Positions 33,531 to 45,300 of a stretch of DNA of 64,000 bases are shown here, in pieces; the stretch's first letter is position 1, and the number at the start of each line of letters is the position of its first letter. A model generated the notes under the pieces. That model made no database searches. It saw only the letters and a list, made by a program, of their open reading frames with translations, and was not told where the DNA came from. Source of the stretch: Collybiopsis luxurians FD-317 M1 (lineage: Eukaryota > Basidiomycota > Agaricomycetes > Agaricales > Omphalotaceae); assembly GCA_000827265.1 (NCBI GenBank), contig KN834815.1, forward strand, positions 204,091 through 268,090, given 5' to 3'. Position numbers and translations under genes: made by a program.

Positions 33531-33905
33531 ACTGGATCTCGGACTAGGGAGTCGGAAGGTATGTTTAGTTTTCCGGTTTTTCGCTCCGAACTTCTATTTT
33601 AACTTTGGCCAAGATTTTTCTTTTCTTATTCCAGTGTCCGCAGCTGTGCCAAGCAGAATCCTATCACCATATACCGCTAGCTGATTCCACTAGGAGAAAG
33701 AAATGTCAACTTGTACCAGACAAATTCACCTGTGAAATATCGCTGGACGAGTCAATAAAGCTATTAATGACTCATTGAATGTCTCCCTTTTCAATTGCTG
33801 CGCTGGTACTACAAAACTTCATATTCGATCGACGAAATGTACAGCCTTACTCGGTCTGCTGTTGCGACCCGAAGCTTAAGTGACTAGGCCTCTCTGGATC
33901 CGGTA

Positions 33906-35123
33906 TTGCATAATCTTACAGTCACAGATGAAGGGGTGTCAGAAGTCCTGCCTTTTCATATCTGTTATCTACTTAGATTACTTTGACCTTCGACGGCACA
34001 CGACTCGACAGGTGCATAAAATACTCATATTCAGTCATTCTCTCTCCAGTCTAGACTTCTTCGCGTTCTTCGTCCCCCCCTTTCCTTCCATTCTCGCCAC
34101 TCCTTCCATTCCTATCCCCATTCCCATAGCCATAGCTATGGATCGGATCATCGAACCGCAGACCATCATACCTCGCTGCAATGTGCATGATGATGGATGA
34201 TGGATGATATAGACAATGTCCTCATGAGATCTTTCTCTCTCGCGGTGAAAATGGAGGACCGATCTATGTTGAAGGTTTGCCCATCGCTAGCCACTACGTC
34301 TGGTCACTAGTAAAATAGGCGCAAGACCTAAGGACGAAAGATCCTGGCTAGCAAATACTGCGGCTCAGCTCGATCTCGGCTCAAGTGCGTAGCATGTACA
34401 GGTAACAAGCAAGCGCTGTTAATTTCCCCGCATTTCTATCCCGCGTAACGTGGCGCAGTAGGCTGCGACCCGAGCCGCGTAGTTAATGTTTCTGTTGTAA
34501 TAGAGTAAACTTGAAGTTCACTAATCTAGGAAAGGATTAAGTTTATTTGTAACTGAACACTTGATATCTGTCAGTGGATATATGCAGATGTTTCACTGGG
34601 GAATTGCCTTCAAAAGGAAGACATTTTACTAGAGAATCCAAAAATGATTAAAAGAAAAAACGTGAGATGCAAAGCACTGGAGCCCCAAAAAAACGCGTAC
34701 AGAAAGATTTAAACAAAGAGAAGAGATGCTGAATGTTAGAACAAGTAAAAACCATAGCGAGGAATTGACTTATGTATATGTACAGTCCAGAATAATCTAG
34801 GTGTTAAAATGACCTTTATGATACCAATTTATGTAGTAGCTGATGACGAGGGATAGGTGCAGGCGTGCAGGTTGGAATGAAATGCAAACTATGCAGGATA
34901 GCAAGAAATAAATAGGAATGCGTCAGATGGTAGGTGGTATATGATATGCAAAACATCTTGATATACACATAAAGCGGGAAAGTGCGAGAGTTGGGATGGG
35001 TTGCGTACATCTTTTCTTGAATAGCAAAACGGGGGAAGGAAGAAGGATGAAGAGAGGACGGACTCGGAACTCGGATATGAAACCGACGGGCATCCGTCAG
35101 CCAAAGCTCTATGCCCGACACGT
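33906..35123. other. Intergenic, about 1.2 kb
   Basis: No supported gene. It contains short direct repeats of gatgatg near 34186-34205 and AT-rich stretches. The right end is the 3' flank of the following minus-strand gene. Confidence 0.5.
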
Positions 35124-37719
35124 TCACTTGTGGCGACTTATCTTCTCGACTCCAGCTCCCAAACTTGTCTTCCTAGACTTCTCCTCTTCACTTTCCTCGT
35201 CTTCATCATCTTCGTCGTCATCTTCGTCACTGTCATGAGCATTCTTTTCCGAGTCGGACTCGGACTCGGACCCAGATTGGGAAGATATAGAGGAGGCAGA
35301 GGAAGAGCTGGAGGAGACGGAATCGTGACGAGGTTTCCTACGAACGTCCTCCAAACTTCCTCTATTCTCAGCATCATCTTCCTTCTGATCGTCTGTGGCA
35401 GTTATGTCTTCGTCTGTGGCCGCTCTTTCGCCTATCGCCGCCTCGGGATCTGCTAATTTGTCGCCGCTCAGTTCCGTCTTCCTTTGGGTTAAATCAAGGG
35501 CCTTAAGGGCAGACTCGAGCGACTTCCCTCGACTATGGTGATGTGAGTGTGAATGGTGATGTCTGGTGGGTGCAGGTATGTTGACCGTAGTCATCATATG
35601 GTCTTTTGGAGAAGAGCCAGAGCCGCCGTTCGAGATCGTGGGGGCGTTTGACCCCTGCCTTGATATAGGCGCCGCTCGAATATCGGAGGGCGTAGTAGGG
35701 TCGGAATGGTCACCGCTATTTGGCAAAGACAGTATGGCTTCAATTGCACGCGGCTTTGGTGTACCGATCAAACTCTGAGTAGGCGTAACCATCGTCGAGC
35801 CCAATGTAGGTGTAGCAGATCCAACCGAATCAGCCGAATCAGCCGATGGCGGGTGAACGTCCCCTACATCTGGTAGCGGAAGAGGTATGGGTATATTCCT
35901 AACAGTAGCTGAAGTTGCAGTCGAGGTCGCAGTGCCAGTAGTTCCGATAGAGGTAGCAGATGATATTGAGCGAGAGTCTGGAACATCCTGCTCGTTCGTG
36001 TCATTCTCGTTTGACTTGCCCTGTGACTCTTTTGCATGCTTCTCCTTTTCTGCTTGCTCCTTCGCTTCTCTTTCTGCCTGTTCTCTGGCTTCGCGCTCTC
36101 TGGCTTCTCTCCTCTTCCGTACCCAACCCATCCCGCTTCCGTCGTCCTCGTCTTCGGTACGCACGTTCTGCGCAGCCCTCCCGTTCGTTTTCTCCGAGCA
36201 ACTACCCTCTGATCCATACACCGCCGTGCCATCACCCACAACTCGTCCCCAAACTTTTCCACCAACACCATCCCGTACATTCTTCACACTCCCCATTCCG
36301 CCGTAACCCCACTCTACGAACTCGGGATCAGGGTCATCTTTAGCATTCGCGAAGGGGTTAACCGGTGTTCCTAGAATATACAAAAGTCAATGAGTACAGG
36401 AATGACCTCAAGATAGGAAAGCGAGGCGCCACTTTGAAAAAAATCAAGAAACGTGTCAAAAACGAAGAGAAGCCTTAATTCTCTCGAAATATCGAACAGA
36501 GCACCTGAACAACAAAGATTCTCATTCCCGGATCTGTTCGTATTGCTGAATTCTATCAGCAATCCCACACCACGCCATCTGGCCGTAGCCAAGACATTTA
36601 TCCATCAACCCTTACATAGTTTATGCGATGGCGGTATAGAGGCAATACCATTTGGGGTCGAATAAACAAGAGGATCAGGAACTTACCACTAGCGCTACCT
36701 CTTCGCGCACCGTATACCCTCCCGTTTAGCATTCTTGTCCCTTTCTTCGTTGTGCCCGTATGTAGTGTGCTCAGCATTCCACTCTCGTGAGCAGGATTCA
36801 ATTTGGATGAATTGCCGTTTGACTGTGACTTGCTCCGGAGGCGCAGGGATGCCGGTGAGGATGATCGTTTAGGGCTCTGCAAAACAGGAATGAGGAACAG
36901 CGCGTGAGGAAAAAAATGAACACTTACTCTAACATTTCCCTGGTAACTCTGGGTACTTTGCGTTCTGTACATTGGAATACCACCACTTTGGCTGAGACCA
37001 CCAGATCCACCGCTGGTCCAACGGGTAAGTGCATTTCCCCATCCATGAGCGCTTTGAATGGAATCGGTATCAGAGTCTCTCTCCTTGTCCTTGCCCTTGG
37101 GACGTGAACGGAAGAGGTTTATGGCTCCAAGTGTTAAAATCTGTTCGGCGGGGATACTGTATTTTGCGAGTCTCCTCGATTTTCGGATAGGTTGAGTTGG
37201 AGTAGATGATCCGGTGGAAGAGGAATACGGATCAATACTTTGCGTTGGTGTGAGGGAATACATCGAAGATGCTGATGACGATATTTCAGAAGTAGGAGGA
37301 GATCCAGAAGTGGAGCCAGAGGAGGAGGAATTGGAGTGACCTGAGCCATTTGAGCTGTTTGAGCTGTCTGACTCTGCTGAAAAGGTCTTCTCCACATGAG
37401 CTGGTGAAGGAGGAGGTAGAGGAGATGGAAGGGACGATAGAGATGGAAGTGGTAGCTTCCAGCTCTGGGGTGTCAAAGGTGTCTGAGTTGGGGAGTTGAG
37501 GGCTGAGATGGACATGGAAGCGGGAATGCTTGGTAAATCAAAAGCAGAGGTAGAAGGAGAAGCGCTATTCAATTTTGAATTGAGATAGTCGACATCCAGG
37601 TGCAGTGGAGAGAATGGGAGTTCGGTGCCATCGTCAGTGATGAGCACAGCGCGACGGGGATCAGGTAAGGGTGCGAATCGGATGGTACGGCGTGAAGGGT
37701 TTGGAGATAATGTTGTCAT
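35124..37719 (-). CDS. Ser-rich, disordered protein with SRRTIRFAPLPDPRR motif
   Basis: Starts MTTLSPNPSRRTIRFAPLPD at 37719. Three main exons. The first (to about 36930) is Ser/Pro-rich and includes RKSRRLAKYSIPAEQILTLG and SRPKGKDKERDSDTDS. The second carries SPKRSSSPASLRLRSKS and KGTRMLNGRVYGARRGSAS. A 316-bp intron (36371-36686), long for this window, leads to TPVNPFANAKDDPDPEFVEW. The third exon also holds a charged coiled-coil stretch (REAREREAREQAEREAKEQ, about 36050-36130), a His-rich tract, and a long acidic/serine tail (DSDEDDDEDDEDEE). No catalytic domain. The conserved islands resemble widespread basidiomycete proteins of unknown function; regulation by phosphorylation is plausible from composition only. 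Confidence 0.72.
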
Positions 37720-40671
37720 GAAAGATCAATGGAGTAATTAGTCCTGTAAAAATGCGCAAAGAAAGAAAGAAGAGTTGGCGGACGATTGAAACTGGGACGA
37801 GGACGTGTACGTACCAATGAAACAATGCACTTTTGAAACAGTTCCTGTAGATATCCTGCAACTTTTTGAGTTCGAATCCAGGCAGTAGATGGTGTTGCCA
37901 GGTGAAGAGGGTTGAAAAGGAACGGAGCAAAGTGGAAGGAGGTTGATGTAAATACTTGGAGTCTTCTTGGCGATTGAACCCAAATTGAACCCATATCCTG
38001 GTTGCTCACGTCACACCGCCAGCCACGTGGCTTACTGGGACCCCGGAATTTCACAGCTTAGATTTCCCTTTTCAGGATATTCCCATTTTCACCCTCTGCT
38101 GCATGGAGAAATGCGTCTTGCCTCTCCGGTATGTTCAGGTATGTCCGCAGAGAAAAACTTCCGCTAGAATCAGACAAATTTCGAGTTCCATCAACGTTAT
38201 TTCCCTCAGATTTTTCCTTCTCCGTCCGCCCCGGATGTGGCGCGGAAGAGTCCAGCTGGCAATAGACCCGTTCGCCTGTCTTGGCCTGTCTGATTGCGAA
38301 CATTTTCCACTAACAGGCTGAGTAAAATATTCAATTCCCTCCTTGCCGGGGTTTCTAAGTGCGTACGCGTCGAGGCACAGACTTTCGGGATGCACGTGAA
38401 GTGATTTACCTCCAATCAAGTGTGCACTTCATTTCCGAGTCCCACCCTCAGGAGCCTTCAGGACAATGCCTGCAAGCCTACCACTTTTCTGCTGCGTCCT
38501 CCCCCCACTATTCTCGGCTTTGTCTAGACCTCATAGATTGGATCCGCTTCTCTGGTTCTTACCAGGTATTCCTCTTATCTAGCTCGCACCCGTTCACTGG
38601 ATTATCTGTAAGTATCAAATTAATAATCCTCTTGCCTCGTCACTGATTGAGAGCATCTATTTAACGTAACCCTCTATCCATGGCCAGCAGCAGGACCCCG
38701 TAAATCAGTCCGAGTTGTACCAATTTAGCGCAACGCTGTTTCAATCATCTTCGCTTCATTTTCTCCTCCTGAATGTGTGTTTTACTTACGTCCTCCTTGC
38801 AGCGATCGTTCACACTGATACAAAGAACGTCCTAGACTCCTAGTCCACGACTATCTCCGTATCAATTCATCCCTGTCGTAACAATCAAGTTGCTCAATTG
38901 AGATATTTTTCCAACGTTCAACTCTAACGTCAATTCTTTCACGTTCCAAATTTAGGTCCTTCTTTGATCACAACTTCTCCTCGGGAGAAAACTGGCAGTA
39001 TATGGACTTCTGTGGACACTAATGAATTGAAGCCGGCAGCTTGCATATGATATAGCCTCGGGAATCTCCAGTCAAGAGACATCTCATCTCATCCATGCAA
39101 CAGCGGGCTGAAGCTGTATCATTGCGGAAAGACAATGTTGGAATCATTTCTTGATCTTCCGAGAACACATTCATGCAGAGGTAAAACGCTACGCGCTACC
39201 TGTTTTCTCCTTCAAGCCACAAGGGGTGATGAAAATTTGAGCTAATGACAATCGACAGCTCGCCACGTCGCTGGAACAAGTAGAAAACATGCTTCAGACT
39301 AGTTTCCTGTTATCGGGTAAGTCAATGCAGGCAGGCAGGCATATAGCCACACTGGCCACGTAAAACGCCTAGCTAAGAAATAAAGCACATCAAGGCTTGA
39401 ACGAACGTTTGTGACCGGTATCCTTATATCCTAAGGTATCGGCTCCATCGAACCAGGAGTGGTCAGATAGTACCTGATACGTAGGACTGGTACTCGGAAG
39501 TCGGGAATTGGGCGTCCCCGTGTCGGGAATCACGTACCTATTGTGTACAATGGTAGCCCGAAACCCCCTTTTCCTGCGAAAGGGAAAAAACATCTACTTA
39601 TGATGCTGTAGAGCAGGTCGCCATTCTACTGGATTAAAAAAGAAGTATGGTGTCAATCTATCCTTCCCCTTCAAATGCAAAAGAATTAGTCGAGCGCTCC
39701 ATCTCGCTACTCCAAAAACGTTCCAAAATGGATTGGACCGGGTTAACAGAATGATAAGGTGCCCCACAATTAGGCTGAAGACCTTCATCATTTTCGGCCG
39801 AGTATAGCCAAATCAAGTGACAGGTACATTCTTCTGGTCTATCCGTAGAATATCCACCGCGTAGCTGGTAGTAGAGGGAGTGCTGCAGAGTCTTAGCAGG
39901 ACTTGGACCATCTGGAGGAATCTTCAGATTTTTCTGATCGATCAAATGGGACGATCGAAACCTGATATTCCTCGCTTTGACCTCCAAACCTGGGACCTTT
40001 CGTCATTCTGCAACCGTCGGTGCCCGTCCGATGGATGCATCTTCATCAACACGTTGCATTGATTGTACTTATAATTTATCGAGTCTGAACATCTTTGCGT
40101 AAGTGAAGCATGCGCATATGGAGGGTGCATAAATTCAGGGGGTAGAACGTGCGCTGTCTTTGAAAGTACGCAGTTCTAAACATACAGCCTTGCCATAAAG
40201 AAAAATTTTCTGCGAGCCTGAGAGTACGGGTCTGCTCGCGAGATGTAATACTCACCCTGGGGACCCCAGGGAGCGCTAGACTCTGGTCCGCAACGACGGT
40301 AACGAACATTTCGACTCGTTTGGAAGTAAAGTATCGGCTAAAACCGGGAAAACCTACAGTGCAGGCAAGTAAGAATGTATGTATTGGGTTCTACTCAGCT
40401 ATCCGATCTTTTCTGACTCGCAAGTTATTTGTTTCAAGTTACAGCTCTGACGTTTTAGCATAGGGAGATTTCCGACTGGTCGACTGGTTGCAATCTTCTT
40501 TCACCTCCTACACGTTCCATTCTGGTTCAGGGTCCGCCAAGAAGTTGACTCGCGAGCCTGAGGAACACGACGAAACAGGATAAATTCCGCTCGAATGCAT
40601 TATGCAAGCGCCGGTGGTACGCTAATTGGCCGTAAAGCCCTCGGAGCCGTGGGTCGGTCGATAGTAGCGGA
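37720..40671. other. Gene-poor stretch, about 2.9 kb
   Basis: Beyond the likely 5' UTR/promoter of the Ser-rich gene (to about 38060) I see no supported gene. Several 60-110 codon frames on both strands (for example 38359-38646 plus, 39658-39987 minus) lack recognisable motifs or consistent splicing. Small simple repeat at about 39329 (caggcaggcaggca). Confidence 0.45.
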
Positions 40672-41841
40672 TCATGGCTGCAAAGAAGAGAGTTTAGAAC
40701 TGTACACCTTCTTCGGAAAGTCAAGCACAGACTCGCCATTCAAAATGTATTCAGAGGCAGTCATTGCCTCGTATTTATGTGCAGGACCCTGAATCACGGT
40801 ATGAGGGCGTGGTTGATTGAAATATCTATCCAAAGTCAATCGGTACATAGGTCAACAGATTAGCGTGCATCGAATACTGAGTGCTGAAGTACTGACGCCA
40901 TGCTATTTCTCGCATTGAGACTATCACCTGGACCGGGAATCCTGACACGATGATAAAGGCTTTTGAAGCGATCGTCACTCCACGCCATTAACATGTCTCC
41001 TAGGCATACATGGTCTTCAGAGTCCTCAAAATGGTACGAGGAAGCCAACCTACCGATGTTCACCGTGATCTCCCCCGTTTTCGCAGGGACTGCCGTCCAC
41101 TCGTCCCCGAGTGCAAAGCTCGTATGTGCTTCCCTTCCTGGACATACTTCTAATCCATCTCCGCCAGATTCCTGGAACAGAAGTGTCAGGACATCAAAGT
41201 CGGTATGTGCTCCGGCTCTCCATTTTGGCTTCGGAACATCTATGTCCTTATCAATCTCGAGGCTATGATACCTCAGCAACCTCAGTGTCGACAGACAATC
41301 CTCGAAGCTCAACTCGTGTGCTCGAGCAAAGTAATCTGGGGGGAATTCCAGCGCCACAGCGAAAAATGTCAAGATCTTCATCGATAAATCATGTACACTT
41401 TGCATGAATTCCAAACACCTTTCACGAAATTCTGGGATAGTGGGTAGATCCCTGGGCCAATAAGTGTCCCGGCGAAAGTATTGCAACTGTAAAGATTCCT
41501 TGGGGTCTGCTACACCTGTGGATGGACGGATTTGGGCGTTCTTCTCCCAGCCAGCGTTGTGTTCGCGGATGAAAGGGTATTGGGACTTGATTGAGTTGGA
41601 CAGTGAAAAGTATCTTGTTCTGAGCCAAAATTCAGAGATGCAAGCCTACGGCTCCAGGAAAATGGGTGGATGCATACGAGAGAGCAAACATCTCCTCGAT
41701 ATCCTGTTGGCTCGGTCTCTCCTGATCAAAAAGTATAAAGAAGCCCACATTCTCTGCCGCCTGAATGATTTCTCGACCAATTTCATCTTTGCGCTCGTTA
41801 AAATTGCGCAAAGAGATTCGAGGGATCTGGCGGGAGCTCAT
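40672..41841 (-). CDS. 2-oxoglutarate/Fe(II)-dependent dioxygenase (isopenicillin-N-synthase-like)
   Basis: Starts MSSRQIPRISLRNFNERKDE with the DIOX_N pattern REIIQAAENVGFFILF. The intron at about 41631-41696 joins FALS to TRYFSLSNSIKSQYPF. The iron-binding triad is intact: GAHTDFDVLTLLFQ gives HxD and FKSLYHRV gives the distal His. Splicing GTAGGTTGG...GCCTAG (about 40999-41056) restores VNIGDMLMAWSDDRF. After RNSMA (RxS, the 2-oxoglutarate carboxylate clamp) a last intron (GTCAGTAC...GGATAG) joins YFNQPRPHTVIQGP and EAMTASEYI. The end is at 40672, well beyond the first in-frame stop at 40860. Such enzymes hydroxylate or desaturate small molecules; the substrate cannot be told. It is divergent from the ABCG pair 500 bp away. 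Confidence 0.85.
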
Positions 41842-42267
41842 TTGCTGGTGTAGTCTAAGGTTAATAACCTGTGAGAATGGAAATGTCCTTTTCCAACGGA
41901 GTTATGTTATTAATTAAACAATGGACAACCCTGTCCGAAAAGTATACATTGAACGGAGATTGCGCCTCAAAATTACTTTGAAATAAGTTGGGAGAGGAAA
42001 CGCTTCCCCGACGCTTCCCCCTTTCATGATATATAGTCGGTCTCATCACGTCATCATCACTGCATCATCCGGGCCGCACCGCGACCTGGATTCAACTTTG
42101 GACGTCGTTCAAGTCAAGATATATATCGCTCAGAAAGTTTATGCTGGCCTCTAGAAATACTCTAGAATCCGCAGAAGGATAGCGTGAATGGGGTCCTAAA
42201 TTGTTTCCGTTTAACAAACCGTTTTTTGCATGGCGCCGGTCTAACCGTTCTTGCCTGTACAACTTCA

Positions 42268-42273
42268 TATAAA
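42268..42273 (+). promoter_or_regulatory. TATA box of first ABCG gene
   Basis: TATAAA, 70 bp before the chosen start codon. The second copy has TATATATA at the matching place (46946-46953), 75 bp before its start. Confidence 0.5.
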
Positions 42274-42320
42274 GCCCTGGAGCCACGCAGTTGCCCTTTT
42301 CTTGTTCCTATTGCCTTGGT

Positions 42321-42341
42321 ATGTCCAGCGTTCGGATATGA
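42321..42341 (+). promoter_or_regulatory. Six-codon upstream ORF overlapping the ABCG start (ATGA)
   Basis: ATGTCCAGCGTTCGG-ATA-TGA encodes MSSVRI. Its stop TGA overlaps the main ATG as ATGA. The same sequence occurs before the second copy (47011-47031). Caveat: the first bases (GTATGT) also match a strong splice donor, so the stretch could be intronic. Confidence 0.5.
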
Positions 42342-45300
42342 CAGCCACAAACGACATCGCAGCAGTCAATACAAAAATAGGGCGTGGTTGGGACATCCAG
42401 GACCAGCATGAGGAAAAAATTTCCTTCACCGATGTTGCTCCGGTCGACATTCTTATGCGCCAAGTTTCCGTGGATGTAGCCGTCCCGAAGGGTTTTGCAG
42501 AATTGTTCAGTTTGAGGCGGTCATCCGATGTCGAATCCGCGAATCCAAAGACAAAACGGATTCTAGACAGAATTTCAGCAGACTTTCCCAGAGGTAGCCT
42601 CTGTGCGATAATGGGAGGTTCCGGATCTGGAAAGGTAACTTTGCCTAGGGTCTGAAAGCGAATAGATTCTGATTTTAACTAGACAACTTTGCTGAACATT
42701 CTTTCGCACCGTATGAGAGGGTCCGCAATGGTGTTATCTGGTTCTGTTCTGTACAATGACTCGCCTGCGCTATCATCCGTAACAAGTTCCTACGTCACCC
42801 AGATGGATATGCTCTTACCTTCGCTCACTGTCCGGGAAACGCTTTTGTATGCTGCGGCTTTGCGGCTTCCTTCCACTACAACTGACCGGGAACGGCGGAA
42901 TCTCGTTGAAGAAATCATCCTGGAACTTGGTCTAAAAGATTGTACCAATACACATGTTGGCGATGGCGCGTCGCATCGTGGATGCTCTGGTGGAGAGCGC
43001 CGTCGGGTCAGCATTGGAGTGCAGATGCTCAGTAATCCAAGTGTCTTGTTCTTAGATGAGCCTACGACTGGGCTTGACGCGACTTCTGCATATCAGCTCA
43101 TCAAGATGCTCAAATCTCTATCATTCAAAGGACGCACGATTATTTGTACAATCCACCAGCCTCGTCACGACATCTTTTTCCTTTTCGATCGCATTACCCT
43201 TCTCAGTCAAGGATCTGCCGTTTATTCGGGTCCCACCAATGAATCTGCGTCTTGGTTCGAAGGCCTCGTTCCGGGGAGCTATTCGGAGCATCTTAATCCT
43301 GCAGATTATCTCATTGGAGTAGCAGCAGTAGATAATCGTACAGCCGAAGCTGAACTGAAGACCCGGAACCAATTGACCGGTCTTGTTGAGGCATGGTTGA
43401 AAGAATCTTTAGTTCGATTTCCTGCTCACCCTTCTGACACCAGTGGTAGAAAACAAGTCGAACAGCCTGTCAAGGTTGTTCGCTCTGCTGGTGTATGGCG
43501 TCAAATTCGAGTTCTGACATCTCGAACAATTCGAACCACTATTCGCGATCCTATGGGTCTGACGGCTTCCTGGATGGAAGCCGTTACCATGGGTCTCGTT
43601 TGCGGACTAATATTTTTGAATCTCCCCAAGACCCTCGCTGGTATTCGATCTCGAGAAGCTGCGCTCTATATTGCATGTGCTCTGCAGGTACGTACGTTAG
43701 CCTTGTAGAATAGGGTTTCGGTTACTCACTTTAATCACTAGGGTTACCTGATTCTTTTATACGACATCTACCGCCTCACTGGCCCATCTCTTTCTCTCTT
43801 CGATCGCGAGCATAGCGAACGTGTCGTCGGCGTTATCCCGTGGGTCGTTTCGACACGTCTTGCAAGGCTTCTCCTTGAGGATGTCATCGTTCCTTTGCTC
43901 TTCTCCGTAATATACTACTTCATGTGCGGGTTTGATGCCAACGCCGGCCAGTTTTTCCGGTTCTGCGCTGTGGTCCTGCTGAATCAATTTATTGCGGTAT
44001 CGCTTGCGATGGTCTGCTCTGCAATTTCAAGAGACTTTGCGATTGCTACCCTCATTGCTAATTTGATGTAAGCTGAATCCTCTCCTCTGTGACCAAACAA
44101 CCTACGAAAAATTCTTCCAATTATTCAGGTTTACCTTTCAATCATTCTCATGCGGGTTCTTCATCCAGGCCGCTACGATTCCTGTATACGTCCGATGGAT
44201 TAAGTGGGTTGCGTACTGCGTAAGTTCTTGTGAATGAGTTACCACAGCGGATCTGCATTTACTTTTTGTGCCGTGACAGTTTTATGGATTTGCAGCACTG
44301 GTAGCCAATGAATTTTCAAACAAGTTCTACGATTGTCCAGTTAGCGGAGACTCAGCAACCAACTCCGACTGCATTCAGTACAATGGCAACTTTATCTTGC
44401 AAAATCTCTCCTTTCACCCGCATTGGTATACTGTTCCTGTGTGCGCGCTGGTCGTCTTTGTGGTGTTATTCAACCTCATGGCGATTGTATTGCTGCAGTT
44501 TTGGACCGTTGATGTTCAGATTGCAGGAATCCATGTTTCAAAGGACAATGATGAAGATAGCAAGAGATATCAAGATGTCTCTGCACTCAAGCAGAAGGGG
44601 CGAGACAAGGCGGTCACTATCGATGTCGACCTCGTGGACATGGCATTGACGATTGAAAAGACTTTCTTGTTAAATGGTTTCAAGAAGGTCCAGCTTCCCA
44701 TATTGCATGGTGTTACAACTCGCTTTGAAGCTGGTTCAGCTAACGTCATTATGGGTCCTTCAGGATCAGGAAAGAGCTCACTACTTAATCTCATGGCTCT
44801 GCGGCTCAAATCGACCCTGTTCACTCAGTACCAGTCGTCGGGCAGCCTTCTTCTGAATGGGTTTCAACCAACAGAGTCGCAACTCCGCTCCTTGTGCTCG
44901 TATGTAACGCAAGACGATAATTCTCTTCTACCATATCTCACTGTGAGGGAGATGCTTCGATTCGCTGCTGGACTGAGGTTGCCGTCGAACATGAGTGCGA
45001 AGCAGAAAGATAACAGGGCGGAGGAAGTGATACGGATGATGGGTTTGAGTGATTGCGCTGACTGTCTCATTGGAAGTGAAATTCTGAAGGGTATCAGTGG
45101 TGGAGAGAAGAGAAGAGTGAGTATTGCCGTACAGGTATTAACTGAGCCAAGAATTCTAATGTATGTACATTTTCCCTGTCTGCCAATCTGCCACTTCTAT
45201 CTCTGACAATCTATCATTATTAGTGCCGACGAACCGACCAGTGGTACGCTCCGATAACGCTCTCGTGACACTCCCTCATTTTAAATAATGCCGTAACAGG

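Larger units (their letters stand above)
30604..33905 (+). repeat. Tandem gene duplication, unit about 2 kb
   Basis: The CMD-like gene is present twice in the same orientation (30604-31554 and 32605-33530). Similarity runs past the stop codons into the 3' flank: both have ccatataccgctagctgatt (about 31640 and 33668) and tgactaggcc followed by ggatccg (about 31966 and 33881). The coding parts are very similar and the flanks diverged. Confidence 0.85.

Noticed and set aside
35130..36306. Plus-strand frames opposite the Ser-rich gene
   Set aside because: Low-complexity antisense shadows of acidic, serine and coiled-coil coding tracts.
38359..40309. Several 60-110 codon frames in the 38-40.3 kb gap (for example 38359-38646 and 39658-39987)
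   Set aside because: No recognisable motifs, no consistent splice partners, and comparable frames on the opposite strand.
40860..40922. Stop codon ending the oxygenase at 40860
   Set aside because: The family's C-terminal NQP...QGP...EY segment is found further on after a canonical intron, so the stop lies in an intron.
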